Positions 1 to 9,130 of a DNA stretch of 64,000 nt are shown here, in pieces. Within the stretch, counting starts at the first letter, position 1. Every line of letters starts with the position of its first letter. Location of the stretch: contig MJGA01000004.1 in NCBI GenBank assembly GCA_001910725.1, forward strand, positions 930,001-994,000, given 5' to 3'. A model generated the notes under the pieces. The model saw only the letters and a list, made by a program, of their open reading frames with translations, did no database searches and was not told the DNA's origin. The stretch is from Phanerodontia chrysosporium (taxonomy: Eukaryota; Basidiomycota; Agaricomycetes; Polyporales; Phanerochaetaceae). The position numbers and the translations under genes are program-made.

Positions 1-765
1 TTTCCATTGCGAGGTGTCAACTGTATCGTCGTCATCCTTTTCCAGGATGTCAGCGACAGCCTCGGCTTGCGTTCGTTCCTCTGGGTTACTGAAATCAACC
101 CAGTTGATGTGGTGGGGAATATCCTCTTCTCCAATATCGTCCAGTGAGGATTCCCAAGGTTGCTCTGGTTCGAGCTCTGCCAGCTCCTCGTCATTGCCGA
201 TTTCGATGTCGAGGGCTTGGACTTTCTGTGCCATGCTGGAGACTTTGCATGATTCAGGACATCTGGTGAACTCCCAATTGCCTTTTGCCCAGTCGATTTC
301 TGGATTATGCCGGTGTAGGAACTTGTACCCTATGTACATGTCTTTGTCGTGCAAATCCGTCACGAGTAAGTACTGAGTGTGTTTGTGTGTTCCAATTTCC
401 AAGTAGGCTCGCAGGGCGTGAGTGATTCGTCCTGCTTTATTGATCGTTCCATCCGCATTTTTTACTTCATACGGATTTGCCAACTTAATAGTTACCAGAT
501 TGTTCTTTTCGACGAAGCTGTGATTGATGAAACTCGTCGTGGCGCCTGAATCAACCAGGGCTTCTGCCTGCGCTTTTTTACCATATACCCACAGAGTAAT
601 AGGAAGTTTGAACGATAATGATTTATTACGCGAGACGTTCAATACATCAATGTCAATTACTCTATCTACATCCAGTGTAGACTCGGCCGTGGGTACATGA
701 TCAGCGTTGTTAACCTGTAGGACGCAGGAATCCACTACAGGTCGTTGAGAAAATCCACTTTCCGG
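1..765 (-). CDS. Retropepsin-type aspartic protease, start of pol (partial)
   Basis: The frame is open from 765 to the window edge after a stop at 766-768. It contains the active-site motif VDSGATTSF with the aspartate codon at 550-552, followed by an acid-rich linker. This matches the single-domain aspartic proteases that begin Ty3-type Pol polyproteins and cleave Gag-Pol. Short pieces of the gag-pol junction occur in other frames upstream (799-950), so the connection to Gag is interrupted in this copy. No start codon is needed because the domain is normally made as a Gag-Pol fusion. Confidence 0.75.
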
Positions 766-948
766 TCAGACGATTTCGCGTATTTAGCAGCTCGGGCCCT
801 CATACGTGCACGCCTAGCTTCCCGCTCATCAACGGGTTCCTGGGGGGAGTCTGTTTCAACTCCTTCTCGTCCTCCTCCGTCCATTCGTGGATATGGGCCG
901 CATTGATGACGACTTCGTCGTCGGCCTCGAGTCCCGCGATCTCCTTCT

Positions 949-2298
949 CTAATTCGGCCATCCTGGCCTTCGCTTGATTGAAGGAGTTTTTCTTGGCGGC
1001 GATTGCCGCTGCGTTCTTGCCTTTTCCTTGATTGTTACTCCCCCGCTCGAGGAGGAGGCCTTGCCGTTGTTGTTGTTACCGGAGGACTGTTGCGGCTTCT
1101 GGTCCTTGAGCGAGAAGCAGTCCGAAGTGACGTGCGTTTTAGCACGCGCGAACTTCTTCAGCTCGGTGCAAATGGCGCAGGGAGTTGAAACCTTCTTGGC
1201 TTCTTGTGAATTCGCCTGTTGTTTCCCCTTGCCTTTGCCCTTGCCCGTCTGAGCCGCGCTGATGTCCATGGCATTCGGGTCCGGTGTAGAACCCGAGCCG
1301 TGCGAGTTTCCCTTGCTGAAGATGTGCGTCGCTGCGCGGTCGGGATAGAGTTCCTTGTATGCCTCAACGAGATACGTCATGAATTCCGACGCGGTTGTAG
1401 GCCAACTTGAGCGACCACGACCCAGCACGAAGATACCCAGCTTCTCCTCGACGTTGTCGTACAGCTTGTTAATCATATGCGCGTCCGTGAACGGCTTGCT
1501 GCTGTTGTCGAGGAGTACCTTGAAACGAACCGAGTAGTCGATGATGTCCTTCTGAAGGGCCGACTTGTCGTTGAGTAGCTTCTCGAGGTCCTTCGTTGCC
1601 GTGCGCGTAACATCCTTTTGACCGTAAACCGTCTGGAGACTAGCCCAGAAACTGTCGACCGAGCCCATGTCCTCGCCCCTGGCGTTCTTGTCCAACAGTG
1701 GTTGCATCAGCTTCAGGGCTGGTTCGCGCAACAGGGACAACACATTGACTATGCGCTGTTTGTCCGTCGTGATGCCCTGGGTGCTGTTCCAGAGTTCGAC
1801 CAGGTTTTTCCATTCCTCGAACTTCGTCGTATTCTTCTCACCGGAGAAGAGCGGCGGTTGGGCGGACTTGGGGCGAGCAGGTGCACCACCTCCAGAACCG
1901 ATACCGGCTGGGAGGGCGTTCAACTGTTTGATCGCATTGTCTGCGACCCCCTTGACGCTTTCCAGCGCGGCTTCCTGGACATAGGTGATTTTCTGGGTTT
2001 CGACCAGCTCTTCGCGGACTTCGTCCACTTTCTCCAGAATCGTCGTCATAGCCCCGTTAAAAATATTGAGGAACCCATCGAATAGGTGCCTCACGTGGGC
2101 CTCGTTCTGACGGGAGGCTTCGACAACCCCCGCATAGATCGATTCTTGAATGAAAATTCTTTGGTTCTGCGATATCTCCTCTGGTGCTGCGACCGAGGAG
2201 ATTGCCTGAACTGTGGTCTCGTGAGAGAGCTGGATATTGTCCGAGGACAAGTTGATTTCGGTCCAGTTGATTTGAGCGATTTGATCAGCGTCAGCCAT
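949..2298 (-). CDS. Gag-like capsid protein of the Ty3 element, frame broken near the end
   Basis: A 449-residue ORF starting with ATG. Residues about 140-310 resemble the retrotransposon gag core (the segment beginning PPLFSGEKNTTKFEEWK and running through a helical capsid-like region). A cysteine/histidine cluster near residue 375 (CAIC, then H and C about 16 and 21 residues on) looks like a variant zinc knuckle, preceded by a Lys/Gly-rich stretch. The last 25 residues are probably wrong: the natural continuation is in another frame and runs from about 1040 to 799 (segment with KNSFNQAKARMAELEKEIAG), giving a longer Gag. A one-base shift at about 1035-1045 is therefore likely. This ORF would package the element RNA. 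Confidence 0.75.
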   Translation of the reverse strand: MADADQIAQINWTEINLSSDNIQLSHETTVQAISSVAAPEEISQNQRIFIQESIYAGVVEASRQNEAHVRHLFDGFLNIFNGAMTTILEKVDEVREELVETQKITYVQEAALESVKGVADNAIKQLNALPAGIGSGGGAPARPKSAQPPLFSGEKNTTKFEEWKNLVELWNSTQGITTDKQRIVNVLSLLREPALKLMQPLLDKNARGEDMGSVDSFWASLQTVYGQKDVTRTATKDLEKLLNDKSALQKDIIDYSVRFKVLLDNSSKPFTDAHMINKLYDNVEEKLGIFVLGRGRSSWPTTASEFMTYLVEAYKELYPDRAATHIFSKGNSHGSGSTPDPNAMDISAAQTGKGKGKGKQQANSQEAKKVSTPCAICTELKKFARAKTHVTSDCFSLKDQKPQQSSGNNNNGKASSSSGGVTIKEKARTQRQSPPRKTPSIKRRPGWPN

Positions 2299-2432
2299 TG
2301 TTTCTTAGTCAAAAGGTATGTTAGTACAAATTCTTTCCACTTTTACAGTTGGAAAGTAAGGAAAACTCTTATGTATCACACAGAAGTTCAGTGTCAGGTG
2401 GAGTTTTTATTGCATCGGGTTACAGGTGGACT

Positions 2433-3218
2433 TTAGTATTCGAATGAGATATTGAGAGCGACGAGCTCCTTTGCGATTTCTACATATCGAGTACTAAAGT
2501 TTTCGAAGGATACATATTTTATTTTCTTCAGATCCCTCGTAATCCACCTGTAGTGCTTGCCCTTCAACTTCTTTCTCCCCTTGTTCTCGTCGAAGTGGTC
2601 GTATAGGTCTTCGAAGTCGACGAGCAACTTCGAAACCTCGTCGCCTAGTTCCTTGTCGACCTTGTCGATGTCGACGAGGTGGTCGCTGAGCGGTACCAGA
2701 CGAAGGTTTACCGCGTTGAACAAATTCATCATCTCTTTTGTTCGATCGATGATGTGTGACTTCTGCATACGACCTGCTTCTTTCGGGACCTTGCCTTGCA
2801 TGTCGCCGTCGTTCCCGTATGTCTCCTCGACCTCTTCTTGAGACAGGTGCTGAGGGGGGCCCAGGCGACTCAGGAGTGAGGGAGCCGGATTCGAAATCCG
2901 GTCCTCGAGACGCTTGCGCGCCTTCATCTCCATGATGAGCCTGGAGGCCTGTTCGAGCGCCCAGAGGCGTTCCTCGAACTCCTCGTTGATGCGATCCTGC
3001 TCGGCCTTCGGGACGGGGCGGGTGACGGTGCGACGGTTACGCTCGCGCTGGAGGAGATACTTCTCGCGCTGTTTGGGGCGCTCGATCTCTGCCAGCTTCT
3101 CCTTAACCTCCTCGTAGACCTTTTCTTGGGTCTCCTTGCGAAGCGAGATACGCTCGGCGAGGGAGGGATAGGGGGCGGCGGCGTTGCGGGCAATGATGGT
3201 CTTGTTGTAGAACTTCAT
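2433..3218 (-). CDS. Pre-gag coiled-coil ORF of the Ty3 element
   Basis: An intact 261-residue ORF beginning with ATG lies between the leader and gag. The sequence is rich in Glu, Lys and Arg in its first 110 residues, with heptad-like spacing that predicts a long coiled coil; the C-terminal half is acidic and then basic. No enzyme motif is visible. An additional small ORF before gag is seen in some fungal Ty3 elements, but its function is not known to me. It ends 134 bp before the gag start and carries the repeated ACCTGTAA motif on both flanks. Its uninterrupted frame contrasts with the shifted gag and pol frames. Confidence 0.6.
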   Translation of the reverse strand: MKFYNKTIIARNAAAPYPSLAERISLRKETQEKVYEEVKEKLAEIERPKQREKYLLQRERNRRTVTRPVPKAEQDRINEEFEERLWALEQASRLIMEMKARKRLEDRISNPAPSLLSRLGPPQHLSQEEVEETYGNDGDMQGKVPKEAGRMQKSHIIDRTKEMMNLFNAVNLRLVPLSDHLVDIDKVDKELGDEVSKLLVDFEDLYDHFDENKGRKKLKGKHYRWITRDLKKIKYVSFENFSTRYVEIAKELVALNISFEY

Positions 3219-4070
3219 TTCTGTGTGATAACATAATCAACCAGCGTCCTTTTACAGGTACGACTTATGGGAAGGAAAAGTGCTCAGAAAATGAGGGTTA
3301 CCAGCCCTCTCTTGCTGCGGTTCGAATCTTGATGCGCGCGCATTCGTGGGTAGAGTCGTTTACGGCATGCCATTATCTCTCTGCACATGCGCGATGGGGG
3401 AGTTTCAGATCTCAGTCGGGTTTCCACACCCGCTGCAAATGGTTTGTCGTGCCTTACAGCTACGATCTCCACGGACTTCCTAGATGCTAGCGTCTTACCG
3501 CTTGTCATCCAGTACCGGGGATGCGGTCACCTTGCGGTGGACTCAACACCCCACGCGTCGCGTGGCCACTTACGCCTGTGGATCGGCAAGAAGATTCCCT
3601 TGCTGTATTGCACAGCCCGCCCACGTGGTCGCACTCCTGGCGCCACGCGTCCAACGGTGGGTCTCAACATGTCAAGCCCCTTGTCAGGTGGCCCAACGTA
3701 TCCCCCAGATCCCAAGTCGTTTAGGTCTCCGGACAGGCCGAGCACAGCATCGCCTATTACAGGTCGATGTGCGCTTCGAACCCGCCTACACAAACATCAC
3801 TCGCGATAATTCGACGAGTAATGCCCATGCGACCCCATGGCCGACGACGTACAGCCCCCTTTTACAGGTGGACCTTAGTCGCCAGCCCCACGAATGAAGA
3901 ACTACCCCTATTACAGGTGGTAGCCGCGCATCGAAGAGACGAACCTGCTAACGCAAGATTATAAGTGGTAAAAGGTGCCGACGTCGCCGGCAACGACGTC
4001 GAGCACGCTGCGCACGACGATCAAGCCCTTAAGGCCGACGTCGACGCGAAGGGGTATAGCATCATCTAAA
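3219..4070 (-). other. Untranslated leader of the Ty3 element with repeated ACCTGTAA motif
   Basis: No convincing coding region lies between the LTR and the pre-gag ORF. On the minus strand the motif ACCTGTAA followed by A/T-AGG recurs at about 3249-3260, 3755-3765, 3856-3867 and 3907-3918, with a further relative at 2419-2430 between the pre-gag ORF and gag. The copies near 3860 and 2425 share a longer word, ACTAARGTCCACCTGTAA. The primer-binding site should lie next to 4070, but I could not match it to a specific tRNA. Confidence 0.5.
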
Positions 4071-4601
4071 TGTCAAAGTAAACCCCGCTGCTTACCTTAG
4101 TAGCTTAGTGGGGGAACTTGACTGCGAGTGGGTGCGAGTGAAGTAGTTGATAGACGAGGTAGATGATGCTGGGGACTTAAGCCCAGCAGAGCCCGGTATA
4201 TATACATGAAGGGGAGGACCCCTGGTACTACCCGAGACCCCTGATACTGCCCATCACATGCGCGATGGCGTGATGATGGTGCGATACTTGCCAAGACACT
4301 CCGGGCTCGGCGAAGTCTAAAGCCGAGTACCGGATGTGTCCGGAACCTTCTACGCTATTCTAGAATACACTACCCGGACCCTGGGTCCGGCTACCTACTA
4401 TACCCTTGTACCGGAGCGTCTACATCATAGATAAGATAAAGATAAGATCCTCACATGACTCTGAGTCCATTCCCAGCACGTGACCAACACGCGACCACGT
4501 TCTGACGCGTACCTGTCCTAACCCTAGTCCATAACCCTAACCCCTGGCGCCTACTGGGCGCTTACGAGAATAAAACCGTAGGGAATTAGAAAACTGTGAC
4601 A
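4071..4601 (-). repeat. Long terminal repeat (5-prime LTR of the Ty3 element)
   Basis: The boundaries are inferred from perfect 5-bp inverted ends, TGTCA on the plus strand at 4071 and TGACA ending at 4601, giving 531 bp. A TATA-like TATATATA lies at about 4197-4204 on the minus strand. Two stretches at 4515-4550 contain CCTAACCC/CCCTAACC, resembling fungal telomere units. Only one LTR is in the window, so the ends are not confirmed by comparison with a partner copy. Confidence 0.7.
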
Positions 4602-6451
4602 TTCTCAAGCAGAACTTACCAAAGGGTGACCGCGACAATGCTACGAAAGCCTTGGGACTCCGCCCTGTTAAGGTGTGTAGTCTGCACTTCTGATTATGTC
4701 TGTTGGACACTGCACTGACTCTAGGGTACTGTGTTGCATCCAGAATGTCTTTTGGAAGCTAGCCTTTTCCGATCCACATGAGGCTGCATCAATTGACAAT
4801 ATGCACATGGATGAAAGTGGTCTCTTTGGGCACCATGCGTTTGGAGAGTTCAAAGCTCTTCTAGATAAAAAACGACAATTCTCAGTGCAGATCGACGCGA
4901 AGTATGTGCTCAACTTTGCTACGAACTGGAATAGAGTTTGATAGATTACAAAACAGCTTCAAGGCAATGCCGCGTTGGCGAGGTCTTAACCACTTCCACT
5001 CAGGCGTGCTGCAGGTCAACTTTACTGATGCAAGCAAGTACAATGATATGTCAAAGGTGAATGGTCATTGCTGAGAATTCTGTTGAACTGCAGTATATGT
5101 TAATGCGTACAATCACTTCAGCTCATTGTATATGCTGCATATGATGTGCTCGATCAGAAGACCAGCGTTAAAGGGTACACGCTGCTGAAGCTCATACGAA
5201 AGTATGCAGAATGCCATACATACCTTGCTATGGAAGTCCACACAGATACTACACTCAACGACTTGTATCGATCGATTTTACAGCTACACCAATGCATTGA
5301 GGTATGTCACTCTATGCACATTTGTGCATAATATTATTAAAGGCACTGCATAGGAGTATGAACGATTAACAAGCCAAGACGAGAAACCCAAGGACTGGAA
5401 CTTTATCAAGGTGCACCTCCGTGTACATGCCATACGGGATATCCGAGCCAAGGGTACACTTGTTAGCATGACCACCAAGATCTCAGAGACCTTTCATGGC
5501 CCAATGCGGAAAGACTACCTGCGTCAGACCAACTTCAAAGACGTTATAACCCAGGTGTGTATTTGTGGTCAAATTTGAGCTGCACAACTTATATGGTAAC
5601 CTATCCACAATGACAGCTTGCACACCTGAATGACATAGCCTTCTGTGCTAAGACTATACGCGAGAAGATCGATATATTGGATGCTTACGTCAAAGAACAG
5701 TCTGAAGATGAGGACTTGGCAGAAACAACAGACTTCAAGTTCCAGCAAATTTATCTCGGCTCACGTCAGGTCGAGCTCACACTACATGATGTCGAGGCCA
5801 TGCATTCATCAGATGCCGCGTTTACGGATTTTCGGCTCAAGTTAAACCGGTTTCTCTTCAGCCTTATTGCAAGCTGTGCAAGAAACGAGACAGGATATGC
5901 TGATGACGCACTCATCACTCCAGCCAGTGTGCGACTGGGTCCTTATGACAAGGTAAGACATATGTTGTGTATTACCTTAAGTCTTGTTGATGTTTCTCCA
6001 GCTTACTGAGTGCCGATTCCTCAAAGTGCACTTTGAATGTATGTGCACTGGCCGGGAAGAGACCGACTATCTCCGATCCAACCCGAACTTCCATGGGCAA
6101 CCACGATATGACTTTGTCATATTTGAAGACGTCGGAGGCAAGAAAAGCTTCGGAAAGCTCCTGTACATGTTTGTGTGCAGGCTAACCAGTGGGCAGGCAG
6201 TCCCGATCGCTCTTGTTCTTCCAATAGACCCGGCAACTGGGCCTGTGCGCAGAATCGACATGGACTTAGGTCTCTGCCGCTTGAAAGCCAGGTCTCACCG
6301 TGATGCTCGATTCATACCCCTTCGCTCTGTAATCCGGGGAGCTTTCTTGTATCACACTCCGACACAGCACGAAGAGTACATCGCAGTCGATCTTGTGGAC
6401 TCAGACATGTTTTTACGGCTGCGAGAGTTGTTCCCAAAGCGCTTCAATTGA
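4602..6451 (+). pseudogene. Plavaka-like DNA transposase, C-terminal part, 5-prime end cut off by the retroelement
   Basis: Seven exons read in one continuous frame: 4602-4672, 4744-4901, 4945-5056, 5122-5301, 5354-5554, 5617-5952 and 6002-6451, joined by GT-AG introns of 43-71 nt. Hallmarks include NVFWKLAFSDPHEAASIDNM, PRWRGLNHF and a later block with KISETFHGPMRKDYLRQTNF, all characteristic of the large Plavaka-type (CACTA-related) transposases of Agaricomycetes. The N-terminal half with the zinc-finger region and first catalytic residues is missing because the reading frame begins directly at the LTR end. What remains shows no stop or frameshift, so the disruption may be recent. The protein would have mobilised its own DNA element; no terminal inverted repeats were located. 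Confidence 0.75.
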
Positions 6452-6587
6452 TTTATATGCTTATCTCTTCCATAAGAGCGATCTGTCTAAGACAACAATA
6501 ATCACCATAAGACAGAGTGAGAGGGGCACCGACACAGGACAGGCGCAGCGCGTCGAACGCCAATTTGATCATGCCCTCGATGTATGC

Positions 6588-6880
6588 AGGCGCGCCGAGC
6601 GCAGCGGTCTGCGAAATCTGGCAGTTCTTGTTTACTTTGGCACCCATCAGGCGGCAGTAGAGATAGACGTCTTTAGGGTGAATGGCGAAAATCCCACGCC
6701 TGGCCTGGTGGATGTATGCATTGACTATCCACCAGTGCAGGTGACAGTTGCCCCACCTACACGACAGTCAGTAAGATCACAAAAGAAGCGAGCGTGACAC
6801 TTACATGCGATACACGCCAGGCTTGTATCTGCCGATGACGACCCACTTGAGGATGATTGCTGAAACAGGGCGAAAGACCT
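6588..6880 (-). pseudogene. Fragment of NRPS-like enzyme, C-terminal membrane/hexapeptide region
   Basis: The reading begins KWVVIGRYKPGVYRM, is interrupted by a 47-nt GT-AG intron (about 6785-6831), then continues with HWWIVNAYIHQ and MGAKVNKNCQISQTAALGAP. This style (aromatic membrane segment followed by a left-handed beta-helix start) occurs at the C-terminus of fungal NRPS-like adenylation enzymes. It shares strand with the adenylation-carrier fragment at 9131-11455, so both probably come from one ancestral gene now separated by the peptidase piece. After ALGAP (about 6588) the sequence diverges and the rest of the repeat domain is gone. The assignment rests on pattern memory only. Confidence 0.5.
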
Positions 6881-9130
6881 GGCATGTCCATCATCCTTGA
6901 AAGCGAACATCTCCACTTCGCCTTGAGGAGATGATAGTACTTCACGCCTTGGTCGAGCGAGACACGGCGATCCCGGAGGCCAATGTGCAACTGGAGCGGC
7001 GTTCATACGCGGTCGGCGTACACGATAGGTGACATCGCGAAGGCGTCGCGGCAGAGATCAGGTGTCATGATAGAGTCGGGACGGAAGCCGACGCCGATCT
7101 CTTCGAAGTACCAGTCTGGAATGTCTGTTGTAGACGTCTCGCCGAGGTTGATGACTGGGTTGCGGATGACTGCGGCGGCGCGGAAGGCGTCTGGGAAATG
7201 CCCAATCACTGGGGAAGGTCAGCGTCGTACGGCGGCGCGATACAGGCAAACACCTACGAAGTCCGATGATAAAGCCGTCGTGGGAACCGCTTAGGAGATA
7301 CTGCTCGTCTTTGTTCGAGACACCCTGCTTGATGAGGTACCGAACCGATTCCATGCATTCGTCAATGTCGAGCCTTCCGCATTTCCCTGGTAGTTATTTT
7401 TCTCCCCGAAACCGATACTTCCTGTGTAGTTTGGTAAAGCGATGGCATCTACCAAGACATGTTAGCTCGACAATTGGCCGGATATAAGAGTCACTTACAG
7501 CCTTCCACGGCAAGGCTGGTAGATGCAGCGGAAAACGCGGGCGACATTGCGGAGTGCGGACTGCCAGGTGGCATCGTGATGCACGGTCGAGATGCCTGTG
7601 TCTTTGACTGGGCGACGATAGTCTCCGTTGGATAACGGTCCGTAATTGCGTGGATGGCAACATTCAAATCTTCAGTTTCTGTTGCATGGGGCCGAAGCTA
7701 ACGTCAATTACCTCCTCATAGCAGTGCGAGAGTTTATACGTACGGTCCTCACTCAAAGCCGGCTGGTAGACAACCTTCCAAGTAGCACGAATGTGTGCGT
7801 CGATCTCGCCGAGGACCAGCTCCGGCAGCCTGTTCAGCGCGCTGCGGACGCAGATGACATGAGACTTTCCATCTGTGCCGAGAACAGTCTAGCTCTATAG
7901 TTCATCTGTCGCAGGTGTCAGATCGATAACCCTGCCATCGGTCAGAGAGACGAGTACCACGGTCGTGCGAGAGCACCAGGAGAAGCAAAATGCCAAGAAT
8001 GGTTCATTGGAAGACAGGCGAAGGAAGGGATACACCGGAAGGGATGGCATGTAAAGGCCAGGTAAGGTTCCAGGCTCGGGGTCGTGTACAATATCCACAA
8101 GCGGTTTGAGCTCACACACCTGTAAGTCGAAGATCTCAAGCTTGGAGCAGGTATGGCGTGGTCCACCGGTAGGGTTGGACGCGAAGACCAATTTGGTCTG
8201 CTTGCCGTCTCGGAGGACGCGGGGAGAGCGATATGCGACCCCTGGGCCGGTAAGCCTCGAGGTAGAGCACCTCAAAGCTTCCTTGTCGGTGGTGATCCAA
8301 CCGTCTTCTGGGAGCGACCACCTGTCAAACACCTGCCGTACGGTTGGGACAGTAAATGACGCCAAGGAGGCGTCCGTCCTCGAAATATTCGTAGCCAAGC
8401 ATGATAACCGTGTGGTCCGATGCAAAAACAGGGTGGGCTAGCTGGGCATTCGGGCCATCGGCTTCGGCGAAAGCCAAAGGCAGAACAGCGCGACCGACGT
8501 CGCGAGACCAGTCGTATAGAAAGACTGTGGGCCGCTTCTTTCCGCCGTAGGTTTCGCCAAGGTCAGGCACGAAACGAAATATCGACAATGGGTCAGAGTC
8601 GTCTTCCGGTCCTTTGCCCTCAGCGTCATAGACTAGCTTTGTCTCCGAGGGTGAGAAAGGGATAGAAGACATGAACTCTAGTGCACGACAGCGTCAGCGC
8701 TAGACCTTCCCGAGTATCATGACGCTGACCATCGGTATAGAATGCGGCGTGCTTGTCTGTTACGTTTTCGACAGCGTGAAGCCTGTCGCCGGTCCACACT
8801 TTGACATAACGCTTCTTGGCGGGTGCCTCGTTTGTCTCTCGCAGCACCGCCAAGTGCTTTCCAGAGGGGGGGACGAGAGACGCCATGACCTCAGATTCGT
8901 CCGGCGATCCTGAGACGAATACTGCGTCTCCACTGAGGGTGGACGTCTTGGTGGTCTTTCGGTTGATCTTCCGGATGTGATTATGCGCGGACGTGGTTGC
9001 GCGAATTACTGGCGATGTGTCCGATGAGCCAACCCGTTTCCAGCACAAACTCGGAAATACGACTTACCATTCGGCCCTTGAAACTGGGCAGCCTTGAACA
9101 CAGGAATCTCTGTCAGCTCCCCGTAGGACA
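6881..9130 (-). pseudogene. Acylaminoacyl-peptidase (S9C) gene fragment with introns, frameshifted
   Basis: The frame resembles oxidised-protein/acylpeptide hydrolases: an N-terminal piece YGELTEIPVFKAAQFQ, a beta-propeller-like middle, then the hydrolase end with NYTGSIGFG, a nucleophile region LLSGSHDGFI, RNPVINLGETSTTDIPDWY, and a terminal KDDGHA where the catalytic His would sit. Introns are evident (for example about 7213-7258 and 7450-7499). Problems: no ATG at the 5-prime end, the last 20 or so residues are missing, a frameshift near 7690, a second one near 7400 with a short deletion, and Asp in place of the usual Gly after the serine. The piece lies between two halves of an NRPS-like gene. 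It is almost certainly non-functional. Confidence 0.7.

Larger units (their letters stand above)
1..4601 (-). mobile_element. Ty3/Gypsy-type LTR retrotransposon, left part outside window
   Basis: A minus-strand retroelement runs from its LTR (4071-4601) through a long leader, a pre-gag ORF, gag and the start of pol (retropepsin), and then leaves the window at base 1. Reverse transcriptase, integrase and the second LTR would lie to the left and cannot be seen. The copy looks degenerate: the gag ORF shifts frame near 1035-1045, and an in-frame stop (766-768) lies just upstream of the protease reading frame. Assignment to Ty3 rather than Copia rests on the gag/protease style and the LTR ends; polymerase order cannot be checked. 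The base following the LTR at 4602 falls inside a transposase exon, so the element appears nested. Confidence 0.85.
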
